From Actinopolyspora lacussalsi (GTDB lineage Bacteria > Actinomycetota > Actinomycetes > Mycobacteriales > Pseudonocardiaceae): a stretch of 64,000 bases of DNA. Shown here in pieces: positions 44,657-54,125 of this stretch (the stretch's first letter is position 1; the number at the start of each line of letters is the position of its first letter). Made by a program: the position numbers and the translations under genes. The DNA lies in contig JAURUC010000001.1 of NCBI GenBank assembly GCA_030803735.1, forward strand, positions 2,373,501 through 2,437,500. The letters run 5' to 3'. Under the pieces are notes generated by a model, which was given only the letters and a program-made list of their open reading frames with translations, had not been told where the DNA came from and made no database searches.

Positions 44657-45202
44657 TCAGGTGCGGGCGATGGCCAGCAGCCCGCTGCCGATGGGCAGGG
44701 CGACCGGGACCAGCCTGGGATCGGCGTGAATCGCGTTCAGGATGTCGCGGGGCATCTGCGGACCGCCGTCGGGATCGAACACCCTGTCACCAGCGGCGTA
44801 CCGAAACGCCCCGTTGAGAAGCAACGTCGCACCGGGGCGCAGCAACGGCGTGGCCAGTTCCAACAGCTCCGCCAGGGGCGAGTTCCCGACCACGATGTGC
44901 ACCAGGTCGTAGGCGTCCTCGGCCAGCCTGGGCAGCACATCGGCCCCCACACCGGTGATCATCCGGAGCTTGTTGCCCGACAGTCCGGCTTCGGCGACCG
45001 CCTCGCGGGTCGCCCGCTGCGCCTCGGTGTCGAGTGTGATACACGTCAGGGTGCCTTCCGGGATCATTCCCTCGCACAGGGCGAGCGCCGTGGACGACGA
45101 ACCGGCGACCTCGACCGCCGCCCTGGCGCGCAACGCCGATGCCAGGAAACGCAACATCGCCTCGGGTGACCCGAACCGTTCCGCCACGACCCCGTCGGTC
45201 AT
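44657..45202 (-). CDS. Class I SAM O-methyltransferase-like protein, degenerate motif I
   Basis: A 181-aa methyltransferase-like protein holding the place of Rv1220c beside sigE. The fold is suggested by LTCITLDTEAQRATREAVAE, LAEDAYDLVHIVVGN and LLRPGATLLLNGAF. Motif I reads VEVAGSSSTALAL, lacking the glycine pattern E-x-G-x-G-x-G that binds SAM, and the acidic residue in VHIVVGN is missing (usually FIDAD). It may therefore be inactive or use another ligand. ATG 45202 follows GGGGAG; longer starts exist but are not protein-like. Confidence 0.7.
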   Translation of the reverse strand: MTDGVVAERFGSPEAMLRFLASALRARAAVEVAGSSSTALALCEGMIPEGTLTCITLDTEAQRATREAVAEAGLSGNKLRMITGVGADVLPRLAEDAYDLVHIVVGNSPLAELLELATPLLRPGATLLLNGAFRYAAGDRVFDPDGGPQMPRDILNAIHADPRLVPVALPIGSGLLAIART

Positions 45203-45563
45203 CGGCGGCTCCCCGACCAGCTCCACGGGAGCGCGAGCGGAGTTCCGGACGCGGCCGGGCATACCCCCGCCGCGGTCGCGGGGTGGCGGAGGGCCACTAC
45301 CCATCGGCACGGAGGAGGAAATCTCGGGTTGCACAATTGCACAGGTTATCGTTGTGGGAGTGGCTACTCGGCGAGGTGGGGTACAACGATCGCGTAACCT
45401 CTGCCCACCGCCGGGTAACGCTCCGGGAGTCCGCGTACGCACCGCTCCGGCAGCTCCCGCCCCACGAATTTCCGAGTTCGAACCACAACAGAGCGAAACG
45501 AGTTCGGAAGGGATCGGTTACGGGCGGAACCCGACCGCGGCCCCGGAGGACCGGACCGACGGG

Positions 45564-45595
45564 TGAGAACAAGTTCTCAGGAGCTTCTCAGGCTC
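45564..45595 (+). promoter_or_regulatory. Inverted repeat and tandem 11-bp direct repeat upstream of sigE
   Basis: TGAGAAC-AA-GTTCTCA (45564-45579) is a 7-bp inverted repeat. TTCTCAGGAGC (45574-45584) and TTCTCAGGCTC (45585-45595) are adjacent direct repeats in helical phase. Adjacent 11-bp repeats are typical sites for OmpR-family response regulators; MprA regulates sigE in mycobacteria, so an MprA-like regulator is a candidate (inference). Confidence 0.5.
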
Positions 45596-45695
45596 TTATC
45601 ACGGTCACCTAATCACCGGGAAGCACACTCGAAGGGTGACAGTCGGCAGGATTTGCGACGCATCGCCGCTACGTCCCCACGAAGCCGCGGTGTCG

Positions 45696-45721
45696 GGAAC
45701 AAACCGGCCGAGGCGATCGTT
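45696..45721 (+). promoter_or_regulatory. ECF-type (SigE-like) promoter of sigE
   Basis: GGAAC (45696-45700) and CGTT (45718-45721) with a 17-bp spacer match the -35/-10 pattern of SigE-type ECF promoters. It lies 41 bp before ATG 45763. Autoregulation of sigE is the simplest reading. Confidence 0.7.
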
Positions 45722-45762
45722 CTACCGGGCGCAACCGCCCGCAGGAGGTGCCTTCTCGCCAC

Positions 45763-46437
45763 ATGGCCACCCACACGGCAGCACCGAGCCCGATTCCACC
45801 GAACACCGCGGGGACAGCACGTTCCGACAGCGGAACCACGGTCCCCCGGTCGGTGGATTCGGAAGAGCACGGCGAACAACCCGTGGTTTCCCCAGAGGAG
45901 ACCGCCGCCAACTGGACGCCCCCCTCGTGGGAGGAAGTGGTCCGGGAACACGCCGACCGCGTGTACCGGTTGGCATTCCGGCTCTCCGGCAACAAGCACG
46001 ACGCGGAGGATCTCACTCAGGAGACCTTCATCCGGGTGTTCCGGTCGCTGGCGTCGTACCGTCCCGGCACTTTCGAGGGATGGCTGCACCGCATCACGAC
46101 CAACCTCTTCCTGGACATGGCACGCAGGCGCTCCAGGTTGCGCATGGAGGGACTGCCGGAGGACACCGATCGCATCCCGGGACGGGGCCCGAGCCCGGAG
46201 CAGGTTTTCCAGGACACCCATCTGGATCCGGACCTGCAGGCTGCCCTGGAGGAGCTCTCTCCGGAGTTCCGTGCGGCGATCGTGCTGTGCGACGTCGAAG
46301 GTCTCTCCTACGAGGAGATCGGTGCCACGCTGGGCGTCAAGCTGGGAACCGTACGTAGCCGCATCCACCGCGGGCGGCAGTTGCTGAAGTCGGCCCTGGA
46401 GGCTCGCCGTGAGCCAACTCGGGAGGAAACAGCATGA
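45763..46437 (+). CDS. sigE: ECF sigma factor SigE
   Basis: A 224-aa ECF sigma factor. Region 2 is about residues 60-125 ([52 protein letters not shown]) and region 4 about 155-210 ([40 protein letters not shown]). It directs genes for envelope stress. ATG 45763 is 14 bases after AGGAGG; GTG 45748 overlaps that site, so the start is uncertain. The stop overlaps rseA (ATGA), and an autoregulatory-type promoter lies upstream. Confidence 0.93.
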   Translation: MATHTAAPSPIPPNTAGTARSDSGTTVPRSVDSEEHGEQPVVSPEETAANWTPPSWEEVVREHADRVYRLAFRLSGNKHDAEDLTQETFIRVFRSLASYRPGTFEGWLHRITTNLFLDMARRRSRLRMEGLPEDTDRIPGRGPSPEQVFQDTHLDPDLQAALEELSPEFRAAIVLCDVEGLSYEEIGATLGVKLGTVRSRIHRGRQLLKSALEARREPTREETA

Positions 46438-47177
46438 CCGGTCTTCGAGGGTGGGGGCTGCCTGAGCAGCATCTGGCGCTGGACGCACTGGTGGCTTTCG
46501 TGGACGGCGAGCTCAGTCCGGGGGCGCACGACCGCGCCGCCGCGCACCTGGCCACCTGTCCGAGTTGTGCCACGGAGGCGGACGCACAGCGGCAGGCACG
46601 TTCGGCCGTACGAACCGCGTCGACACCTTCGATCTCCCCACAACTACTGCAGTCGTTGCAGTCGATCCCCGCGACCGCCGAGCTACCCGAGCAGCCGGAC
46701 AACCTGGCGCTGAGCGAGGACGGACAGCTCGTCACGCTCAACCGGCGTCCGGGGAGCTCGAAATCCGCACCATTAGGGACGAGTACCCCGTTGGGAAAAG
46801 GTTCCGGCCGAGTCGGATCCGTCTCCGAGGGCGGCTCGCTCCCGACCGACACGGGGACGCAGCAGTCGAGACTCGGCGGACGTCGCGCCAAACAGAGTGC
46901 GGGTGTGGTGTTCTCCGGCCTCGTGCTGGGGGCGCTGGCATTCATGAACACCCCGACGGACGGAGCACGTAACCCGGTGAACACGGTGCCCGATCCGATG
47001 TCACCGGGCGGAGCCGTCGAGGAAGCGGGCAGCTCGACCACGCCGAGCGAGGACGCCCCGAGTACCGCGGCGGCGGTGCCCACGACCGAGTCGACGACAG
47101 CCCCGGCCGCCAGTGTCTCCGTGCGGCCGAACGCGCCGGACAGGAGTTCCGTCCCCGCTCCCGACCCGGCTTCGTAA
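46434..47177 (+). CDS. rseA: Anti-sigma factor RseA (zinc anti-sigma type)
   Basis: A 247-aa protein. The N-terminal zinc anti-sigma motif is HLATCPSC (HX3CX2C, about residues 40-47). A transmembrane-like segment ([15 protein letters not shown], about 160-174) is followed by a Thr/Ser/Pro-rich tail of 70 residues. It should hold SigE inactive until stress. The gene starts within the sigE stop (ATGA). The membrane segment allows regulated proteolysis, for which the neighbouring HtrA is a candidate (inference). Confidence 0.9.
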   Translation: MTGLRGWGLPEQHLALDALVAFVDGELSPGAHDRAAAHLATCPSCATEADAQRQARSAVRTASTPSISPQLLQSLQSIPATAELPEQPDNLALSEDGQLVTLNRRPGSSKSAPLGTSTPLGKGSGRVGSVSEGGSLPTDTGTQQSRLGGRRAKQSAGVVFSGLVLGALAFMNTPTDGARNPVNTVPDPMSPGGAVEEAGSSTTPSEDAPSTAAAVPTTESTTAPAASVSVRPNAPDRSSVPAPDPAS

Positions 47178-47385
47178 CCGCCACGCACCGAGTTCACGCG
47201 CCGAAGCCAACGAGGACTTCACTCCCGCTCGGGCAACATGGCACGTGCGCCGAAGTGTCGAGCGCGGGAGACGGCCGGAGGATTCGCCGAACGGCTATCC
47301 CACTCCGGTGAGCGCGATGTCTCCTTCGTGTGATGCACTCAGGGCAGCCGGCCGAGAACCGACACGTGCGTAAAACCGGGGAGCG

Positions 47386-48975
47386 ATGAGCGAGCAGCCG
47401 AGGACATCCGCGCATCAGGGGGATCCGGGAGAGCATTCGGGCACGGATGGACCCGCTGCGAACGTCGAGCACGATGAGCCGACGACACACCGGGAGACAG
47501 CGCCCCGGTACTCCTCGGCCGGGAACGACTCGGAAGAGCATCCGCCCGAGGCCGTCGTCTTCGGCAGGCCCGAGGGAGTTCGAGGCAGCTTCGACCACCG
47601 GGGTACCGACAGCACTCCCCGGGTGAATCACGCGCCACCGACCCCGGAATCACTGGCGCACGCGTTCGGTCGTCCGGCGGGTGCCTCGGAACCATTACAA
47701 CGCGCACCGTGGGAAACGGGAGCGCGGCAGTCGGGCGAGGACGGCACCGACGAACCGGTCTTCTGGAACGAGCAGGGCGAACAGGATCCCTGGCGCGATC
47801 CCACCTCGGGAGCGGTACTCGGTGGCCCCGCGCTGGAGGAGAACCGCTCGGAGTCGGGGACGCCCCCCGGTGAGGGTCCACTGCTCAGTGCGCGGGAAGT
47901 GCTGTTCGGACGCAGGGTTCGTCCCCGTTCCCTGCTCACCCTTGGGCTGGTGGTGTTGCTGCTCGGAGCGGCCGGGGGATTCGTGGGGCGTATCACCGCC
48001 GAGGAGGGCAATCCGCTCACCAATCCGGACGTGACGCTGGCCAGTGTGGAACCGGGCAACGACCGCCCCGCGGGTTCGGTTTCGGGAGTCGCCTCTCGCG
48101 TGGTGCCCGCTGTGGTCTCGGTCGAGGTGAGGATAGGTTCCGAGGGGGGCACCGGTTCGGGTGTCGTGATCGACGGCAACGGCTACGTCGTGACGAACAA
48201 CCACGTGGTCTCGATGGCCGCGGACACACCGAACGCGAAGATATTCACGGTTTTCTCGGACGGCACCAGGACATCGGCTCGAATCGTCGGACGCGATCCG
48301 CAAACCGACCTCGCGGTACTCAAGGTGGAGGTCAGCAATCCGACCGTCGCGCAGCTGGGGTCCTCGGAGGACCTGCGCGTCGGGGACGAGGTGCTGGCCA
48401 TCGGTTCCCCGCTGGGGCTGGACAACACCGTCACCAGCGGCATCGTCAGCTCGCTCGATCGGCCGATGCGACTCGCCGGTGAGGGCACCGACACCAACGC
48501 CGTGATCGACGCCATTCAGACCGACGCGGCCGTGAACCCGGGCAACTCGGGTGGAGCATTGGTGTCGGGGAACGGAGCCGTGGTGGGCATCAACACGGCC
48601 ATCAGGACGTTGGGCGCGGGCGGCAGCAGCGGATCGATCGGGCTCGGGTTCGCGGTACCGATCGACAAGGTTCGCCAGATAGCCCAACAGCTCATCCGCA
48701 CCGGTGAGGTAAAGCACGCCGAGCTCGGCGTGAACACCAAGTCGGTCACCGACGGCATCGCCGACGGCGCCCAGGTCCAGAACGTGAAGCAGGGCAGCGC
48801 CGCCGAGAAGGCCGGGGTCGTCGAGGGCGACGTGATCACCAAGGTGGACGACCGTGAGATCACCGGAGCCGACGAGTTGCAGGTCGCGGTGGACGAGCAC
48901 GACGTGGGTGCGGTCGTTCCGGTGACCGTGGTTCGCGATGGCAACGAACTCGTCCTGGACGTCACCCTCCAATAG
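47386..48975 (+). CDS. htrA: HtrA-like membrane serine protease with PDZ domain
   Basis: A 529-aa protease. A long acidic cytoplasmic tail (1-180) precedes a transmembrane helix (about 182-200). The trypsin-like domain has His273 (TNNHVVSM), Asp308 (DPQTDLAVLK) and Ser388 (NPGNSGGALV). A single PDZ domain occupies about 430-525 (ELGVNTKSV ... VTVVRDGNELVLDVTLQ). Length and layout match mycobacterial HtrA (Rv1223). It degrades misfolded or regulatory proteins outside the membrane. It lies 208 bp after rseA. Confidence 0.94.
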   Translation: MSEQPRTSAHQGDPGEHSGTDGPAANVEHDEPTTHRETAPRYSSAGNDSEEHPPEAVVFGRPEGVRGSFDHRGTDSTPRVNHAPPTPESLAHAFGRPAGASEPLQRAPWETGARQSGEDGTDEPVFWNEQGEQDPWRDPTSGAVLGGPALEENRSESGTPPGEGPLLSAREVLFGRRVRPRSLLTLGLVVLLLGAAGGFVGRITAEEGNPLTNPDVTLASVEPGNDRPAGSVSGVASRVVPAVVSVEVRIGSEGGTGSGVVIDGNGYVVTNNHVVSMAADTPNAKIFTVFSDGTRTSARIVGRDPQTDLAVLKVEVSNPTVAQLGSSEDLRVGDEVLAIGSPLGLDNTVTSGIVSSLDRPMRLAGEGTDTNAVIDAIQTDAAVNPGNSGGALVSGNGAVVGINTAIRTLGAGGSSGSIGLGFAVPIDKVRQIAQQLIRTGEVKHAELGVNTKSVTDGIADGAQVQNVKQGSAAEKAGVVEGDVITKVDDREITGADELQVAVDEHDVGAVVPVTVVRDGNELVLDVTLQ

Positions 48976-49065
48976 CGCGCCGAGTTTGGATAGGCTGAGT
49001 CCGGACAGCGGTTCCCGCTCACCCCACAGTGCGGGCACCGACGCGACGCCCCGGAAGGAGTCGAG

Positions 49066-49473
49066 GTGTTCGATAGCATCGGCTGGGGTGAGATCCTGGT
49101 TCTCATCGTCGCCGGTCTGTTCATCCTCGGACCCGAACGGCTGCCTTCCGCGGCGGCCTGGCTGGGTAAGACGGTTCGTCAGGTCCGCGAGTACGCCACC
49201 GGAGCACGGGATCAACTGCGTTCCGAGCTGGGACCGGAGTTCGACGATCTGCGCAAGCCGTTGGAGGATCTGCGCGGCATCCGCGATTTCGACCCCAAGC
49301 GGGCGGTGAACAAGCACCTGTTCGACGACGAGAACCCGCTGGACGGGGTCACCAACGATCGGGGTTCGGGTACGAACGGGCACAAACCGAGATCGGACGC
49401 TCCCCCGTCGTTCCGTCGGGAAAAGCCGCTGGATCCGGGCGAACGCCCACCGTTCGACTCCGACGCCACCTGA
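49066..49473 (+). CDS. tatB: Sec-independent translocase protein TatB
   Basis: A 135-aa TatB protein. The N-terminal transmembrane helix ([20 protein letters not shown], with the Gly-Pro hinge) precedes an amphipathic helix ([19 protein letters not shown]) and a polar tail. TatB forms the twin-arginine signal receptor with TatC. GTG 49066 follows AAGGAG. Position after htrA matches mycobacteria (Rv1224). A repeat-bearing convergent gap follows. Confidence 0.93.
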   Translation: MFDSIGWGEILVLIVAGLFILGPERLPSAAAWLGKTVRQVREYATGARDQLRSELGPEFDDLRKPLEDLRGIRDFDPKRAVNKHLFDDENPLDGVTNDRGSGTNGHKPRSDAPPSFRREKPLDPGERPPFDSDAT

Positions 49474-49534
49474 CGGTCGGAACGGCCCACTCCCGGGCAA
49501 GCACCGGGAGTAGCGCGGCGTCGATTCGCGGCGT

Positions 49535-49805
49535 CGATTTCTCGCGAAATCGCCGCGCGGTTGGGTGGGCCGTCGGTGCGTGAGGTGGTGGTTTCCCGGC
49601 TCCGTCGATTTCTCGCGAAATCGCCGCGCCGCTACGACGCAACTCGAACTCCCACCACTCCCGCAAGTCGAGCCCCGACCACCCTCGCGGTCAGCACCGC
49701 CGCGGGTTCTCCGGTGCGGCTCTCGCGAGGACGGCCCCGACGTTGTGTAGTACCTACCCGATGTCGGGCCTCCCCGCAGCGAGAGCCGTGCCAGAGGTTC
49801 CGCCA
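49535..49805 (+). repeat. Composite intergenic element, copy F (P, P, S2, Q)
   Basis: Two identical P hairpins lie at 49535-49552 and 49616-49633, the only place with two. S units at about 49642-49665 and 49666-49689 and a full Q (49703-49805) follow the second. The inner Q stem pairs GGCCC(C)GACGT with ATGTCGGGCC with one bulged base. The gap is between the convergent tatB and pepA genes. Confidence 0.8.
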
Positions 49806-49836
49806 CTTCAACCAGCTACGAAAGCCGAGCCGCGAG

Positions 49837-51411
49837 CTACTCCTCCAACCCGGCGACGAATTCGACGAGGGTTCGGGCGGCGAACCCGGTGGCCCCCGCG
49901 ACCACCTCGTCGTAGGGTTTGTCGGCGCGCGCGGGACCGGCGATGTCGAGGTGCGCCCACGGCAACTCGCCGGTGAACTCGCGGAGGAACAGTGCCGCCA
50001 TCAGCGCACCAGGGCCCTGTGCTGCCTGCTTGACGTCGGCCGTGGTGCCGCGGACGTCGGTGGCGTGGTCCTCGGACAGCGGCATGGGCCACCAGTTCTC
50101 ACCGGCACGCCGCCCGGCGTCACGCACCCGTTCACCGAGTTTCTCGTCGCTGCTGAACACACCACCGGTTCGCAGCCCGAGCGCGACCTTCATCGCACCG
50201 GTCAACGTGGCGACGTCCACGATCAGATCGGGTTCGTGGTTGCGAACGGCGTACCCGAGCGCGTCAGCCATCACCATGCGCCCCTCGGCGTCGGTGTTGG
50301 CTACCTCGGTCGTGGTCCCGTCGTAGTGACGCACCACGTCACCGGGGCGGTAGGCGGACCCGGAGACGTGGTTCTCGGCCATCGGGACCAACGCGGTCAC
50401 CCGGACGGGAAGCTCCAGCCTGGCTATGGCCAGCATGGCGCCGATCACGGCACCGCCACCCGCCATGTCGGTGCGCATCATTTCCATGCCCTCGGCGGGT
50501 TTCAACGAGATCCCGCCGGTGTCGAAAGTGATCCCTTTGCCCACCAGCACGACATGGCGGGTCCCGGAATCGTCGTCACCGGAACCCTGCCAGGTGAGTT
50601 CGAGGAGCCGCGGCGGCCTGGAAGAGCCACCACCGACCGCGAGCACACCACCGAATCCCTGCCCGGCCAGCCACTTCTCGTCCCGCACCCTCGCGTTGAG
50701 TCCGGTTACGGAGCCGGTCATGGCAGCGGCGGTGTCGGCCAGCCACGCCGGGCTCTTGACGTTGGAGGGCGCGTTGGCGAGGTCGCGTGCGACCGAGGTC
50801 GCCGAGGCCCACTCCCTGGCGCGTCGGGCGGTCTCGCGCAGCCGCGTGACGTCCTCACCCGGCTGAGCCACCAGCAGAACCTTGCGCACGCGGGGCGGTG
50901 TCGGACGCGCACTCACCCTGAAGTGGTACTCCCCCAGTGCCACGCCCAGTGTGAGGGCGCTGACGAGCTCCGAGGTGGCCCCGGAGGGCAGCCGGAACTG
51001 CACGTACTCCACGTCCAGTGCCTCACCCAGATCGCGGGGATCGGCTCCCTCACCATCGGAGTCACCGATACGGGCACGAATCGCCCTGGCCAGTTCACCA
51101 CCAGCGGTGCGCCAGCGGAACGGCTCACCGTCACCGATGCCCACGGCCCAGCCGAGTCGCCCCTCGGAAAGCGGAACCGCGCGGACTTCACCCGCCTTGC
51201 CACTGACGTCCAGTGCTCGCAGAGTCGCGGTGTCGACACCGAGGTTCTCGGCGGCGGTTTCCAGATCCGGTTCGCCGTCGATGTCGGCCACCGGTACCGC
51301 GGCCGGGATTCCCTCACCCCATCGTTCGACGACGTCGACCTCGACCAAAGCGGTCGGAATCACGGGAAGAACGGCTTCCGGGTTCGAAGCCGCGGGAGCG
51401 GAACCGGGCAC
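49837..51411 (-). CDS. pepA: Leucyl aminopeptidase (M17, PepA)
   Basis: A 524-aa M17 aminopeptidase. The metal and active-site motifs VGKGITFDTGGISLKP (Lys, Asp), MRTDMAGGG and NTDAEGRMVMADAL are present, as is the bicarbonate-binding Arg in the last. GTG 51411 is chosen for AGGAAGG seven bases upstream; GTG 51474 would add 21 residues. It forms cytoplasmic hexamers that remove N-terminal residues from peptides. It starts 195 bp after the DUF3117 gene. Confidence 0.93.
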   Translation of the reverse strand: MPGSAPAASNPEAVLPVIPTALVEVDVVERWGEGIPAAVPVADIDGEPDLETAAENLGVDTATLRALDVSGKAGEVRAVPLSEGRLGWAVGIGDGEPFRWRTAGGELARAIRARIGDSDGEGADPRDLGEALDVEYVQFRLPSGATSELVSALTLGVALGEYHFRVSARPTPPRVRKVLLVAQPGEDVTRLRETARRAREWASATSVARDLANAPSNVKSPAWLADTAAAMTGSVTGLNARVRDEKWLAGQGFGGVLAVGGGSSRPPRLLELTWQGSGDDDSGTRHVVLVGKGITFDTGGISLKPAEGMEMMRTDMAGGGAVIGAMLAIARLELPVRVTALVPMAENHVSGSAYRPGDVVRHYDGTTTEVANTDAEGRMVMADALGYAVRNHEPDLIVDVATLTGAMKVALGLRTGGVFSSDEKLGERVRDAGRRAGENWWPMPLSEDHATDVRGTTADVKQAAQGPGALMAALFLREFTGELPWAHLDIAGPARADKPYDEVVAGATGFAARTLVEFVAGLEE

Positions 51412-51606
51412 TGCGGCACCTTCCTGACCTGTTTGTTCGGTTGGTTCGTGCTGTCGTGGGACCAAAACGATCACTCGATCGAGACAATAACCGGGCCTCG
51501 TCCCGGCCCGTACCGGCGCGCCGGAAAGTGACCCCGGCACCCACCGGCGCCGGGATCGCTCGCATGGCGGGGCGAGCGGACGCTCGCCGGTCACCTCACG
51601 GCGGCC

Positions 51607-51774
51607 TCAACCGGTGACCGAGTTTAGAGCCTCGCTCAGATTCGTGGCCTCCTCCATCGTCATTTCGACGACAAGACGCCCACCACCCTCGAGCGGGATG
51701 CGCATCACGACTCCGCGTCCCTCCTTGGTCACCTCGAGGGGACCGTCACCGGTCCGGGGCTTCATGGCCGCCAT
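51607..51774 (-). CDS. DUF3117 protein
   Basis: A 55-aa protein matching the actinobacterial DUF3117 family: MAAMKPRTGDGPLEVTKEGR, then VVMRIPLEGGGRLVVEM and TMEEATNLSEALNSV. ATG 51774 follows GGAGGGAG. Small and widespread in actinobacteria (Rv1211-like), function unknown. It lies near tag as in mycobacteria, though here an enoyl-CoA hydratase gene intervenes. Confidence 0.92.
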   Translation of the reverse strand: MAAMKPRTGDGPLEVTKEGRGVVMRIPLEGGGRLVVEMTMEEATNLSEALNSVTG

Positions 51775-52223
51775 AGCGTGCTCCCTCCGTGAACTCATCC
51801 CACCGACTGGTCACCGGACCAGCCTTTGTCCTACATTCTCCCCCATCCGGACGCACCCGCGAAACCGAACCGATCAACTTCCGTCCGTGCTGCGCTGCTC
51901 GAACGATGCGCCCAGGCTGCGAACTCCATCATCCTGTCCCGCCGATCGGCGAGTCGAAGACCTTTCGGGCGCGTCGCCGTTCCGGTCGGCCACATCCACG
52001 ACGGGTGGGCACCACAGCGGACATCCCACCACAACCACGAATCACCGCCCGTGTTCCCGCGGTGCACACTGCCGAGGTGACGGGGGCGGACGGGTACGCA
52101 CGGCTACTCACCGAGTGAAACCAGGTCTACTGTGGAGCAAGAGGCGAACGACTCCACCGTGGTGAGTATCACAACGAACCGGGGACGGGCCACCGTCCAC
52201 GCCGATGACTAGGGAGATGTGGC
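51775..52223. other. 449-bp divergent gap between DUF3117 and enoyl-CoA hydratase
   Basis: It should hold both promoters. TACTGT at about 52130 is a possible -10 for the hydratase gene. Open frames on both strands lack gene-like codon use. No repeat module is visible. Confidence 0.4.
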
Positions 52224-53012
52224 GTGACCGAGGTACTGCTGACCGAAAACATCGATGGTGTGCGCCGAATCACACTCAATCGGCCCGACTCGTACAACTC
52301 GCTCACCGTGGAGCTCAAGGAACGGTTGATCGAAGCCTTCCGAGCGGCGGCGGCCGACGACTCGGTCCGGGCAGTGGTGATCACTGGAGCGGGCAAGGCG
52401 TTCTGCGCCGGTCAGGACCTCAAGGAGCACATCAGTCAGCTGGACTCCGGCGACAGCACACCGATGCACACGGTGGAGGAGCACTACAACCCGTTGATCC
52501 GTGCGATAACCACGTTGCCCAAACCGGTGATCGCGGCGGTCAACGGTGTCGCGGCCGGAGCGGGCGCCTCGATCGCGTACGCCTGCGACCTTCGCATCGC
52601 GGCGGAGAACGCCAAGTTCGTGATGTCGTTCGCCGACGTGGGGCTCTCCACCGACTCGGGGGCCTCCTGGACCCTCCCCCGGCTCATCGGCTACGGACGC
52701 GCGATGGAACTGCTGCTGTTGGGAGAGGCCGTGACCGCCGAAGCGGCGGAGCGGATGGGCATGGTCAACCGCGTGGTGCCCCGCGACGAGGCGGTGGACA
52801 ACGCCACGGAACTGGCGGGACGCATGGCCACCGGCCCCACCAGCGCCTATGCCAGGATCAAGGAAACGATGCTGGCGGCGGCCGCCGAGGGGCTGGACGA
52901 GGCCCTCGCCGTGGAGGCGGGGGCGCAGAACCAGTGCGGCGGCACCAGGGATCACCGGGAGGCCGTGGACGCCTTCGTGGCGAAACGCTCCCCGGAGTTC
53001 ACCGGTCAGTGA
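52224..53012 (+). CDS. Enoyl-CoA hydratase/isomerase (PaaG-like)
   Basis: A 262-aa crotonase-fold protein. The CoA-binding/oxyanion segments GAGKAFCAGQDLKEH and NGVAAGAGASIAYACDL are intact, with an aspartate in SFADVGLSTDSGASW where isomerase-type members keep their acid. The C-terminal ring-forming helix is present. It probably acts in aromatic or fatty acyl-CoA degradation (PaaG type); the exact reaction is uncertain. GTG 52224 follows AGGGAGA. Confidence 0.9.
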   Translation: MTEVLLTENIDGVRRITLNRPDSYNSLTVELKERLIEAFRAAAADDSVRAVVITGAGKAFCAGQDLKEHISQLDSGDSTPMHTVEEHYNPLIRAITTLPKPVIAAVNGVAAGAGASIAYACDLRIAAENAKFVMSFADVGLSTDSGASWTLPRLIGYGRAMELLLLGEAVTAEAAERMGMVNRVVPRDEAVDNATELAGRMATGPTSAYARIKETMLAAAAEGLDEALAVEAGAQNQCGGTRDHREAVDAFVAKRSPEFTGQ

Positions 53013-53097
53013 GCGACCCGGCGTCGCCCCGGGTTCGCGCGACAACGCCCACGCGGCTGCCTGGCTCCCGACGCACGCGCCGAGAGCCACGTGGTGC

Positions 53098-53667
53098 TCA
53101 CCGGGCGAGCCAGCACCCGGCGACGTGATCGTCGATCATTCCTGTGGCCTGCATCAACGCGTAGCAGGTGACGGGGCCGAGAAACCGAAAGCCACGGCCG
53201 CGCAGTCGAGTGGCCATCGCGGCGGACTCCGGGGTGCTGGCAGGCACCTCCGCCGTGGTGGCCGGGCGTGTCCTCGTCGCCGGGTCAGGTGCGAAGGACC
53301 AGAGCAGCTCGTCCAACGGTCGATCCAGTTCGAGCACGGCACGGGCATTGCCGATGGCGGCGTCGATCTTGGCCCGGTTCCGCACGATCCCACGGTCGGA
53401 GAGCAGTCGCTGCCGGTCTCGTTCGTCGAACTCGGCGACCCGCCGGGGATCGAACTCCGCGAAGGCCGCCCGAAAGGCCGGGCGTTTCCGCAGAATGGTC
53501 AACCAGGAAAGCCCGGACTGGAAGGACTCCAGACAAAGTCGCTCGAACAACGCGTGCTGCCCGTGCACGGGCTTGCCCCACTCGGTGTCGTGGTATTCCC
53601 GGTAGTCCGGCGGGTCCGCACCCCACGAACAACGCGGTTTGCCGTCCTCGCCGACGATCGCACTCAC
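53098..53667 (-). CDS. tag: DNA-3-methyladenine glycosylase I
   Basis: A 189-aa Tag-family DNA repair enzyme. It has RCSWGADPPDYREYHDTEWG at the N-terminus (Tag signature), QSGLSWLTILRKRPAFRAAF (HhH-like active-site region) and GFRFLGPVTCYALMQATGMIDDH with the zinc-site residues. It removes 3-methyladenine from alkylated DNA. GTG 53667 overlaps the upstream SRPBCC stop by four bases (GTGA). The DivIVA-tag-DUF3117 order parallels Rv1209-Rv1211. Confidence 0.94.
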   Translation of the reverse strand: MSAIVGEDGKPRCSWGADPPDYREYHDTEWGKPVHGQHALFERLCLESFQSGLSWLTILRKRPAFRAAFAEFDPRRVAEFDERDRQRLLSDRGIVRNRAKIDAAIGNARAVLELDRPLDELLWSFAPDPATRTRPATTAEVPASTPESAAMATRLRGRGFRFLGPVTCYALMQATGMIDDHVAGCWLAR

Positions 53668-54125
53668 CGTTTTCCCCGCTCGCTCTCGTAGTTCCGGCAG
53701 AACGCGACGAAGGAACGCAGCGAACGGCGCAGGCCCCACTCGACGGCAGGTGCGGCCAGCGGCCAGCCGACCGCGAACACCGTGGGAAGCTCGAAGCGTT
53801 CCCACCAGCGGAACCGGCTACCACCCGCAGCGTCGGGCTCCACCACGAAACCACCGGTGCCCCGCACCAGCGCCCCGGTGTGCCGCACGGAGCACTTCTC
53901 GGGTGGTTGCCAGACCTCGATCCGCATCGTGTCGAGCACCCCCAGTGAACCGACCCCGGTGAAGGCCGCCAGTTCCGAACCGGGGCGGTCCCCACCGCCT
54001 CCCGCGATCCACACCCGGGTTCCCAACATCCACTCGCCCTGCCTGGACCAGTCGGTCACCGCCGCCCAGACCACCTCGGGAGCGTGGGGAACCGATATCG
54101 TGGACCACAGTTCACGTTCGATCAT
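53664..54125 (-). CDS. SRPBCC (polyketide cyclase-like) protein
   Basis: A 153-aa START/Bet v1-fold protein. It starts ERELWSTISVPHAPEVVWAA and has the hallmark strands LGTRVWIAGGGG, LDTMRIEVWQPPEKC and GSRFRWWERFELP, ending in the long C-terminal helix. These proteins bind hydrophobic ligands; the ligand is unknown. ATG 54125 follows GGAAGG and overlaps the DivIVA-like gene by 14 bases, so the three genes DivIVA-SRPBCC-tag are probably one operon. Confidence 0.87.
   Translation of the reverse strand: MIERELWSTISVPHAPEVVWAAVTDWSRQGEWMLGTRVWIAGGGGDRPGSELAAFTGVGSLGVLDTMRIEVWQPPEKCSVRHTGALVRGTGGFVVEPDAAGGSRFRWWERFELPTVFAVGWPLAAPAVEWGLRRSLRSFVAFCRNYESERGKR

Noticed and set aside
47695..49806. 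703-codon minus-strand frame opposite htrA and tatB
   Set aside because: It mirrors the codon pattern of real genes on the other strand and extends into repeat copy F; no domain is visible.
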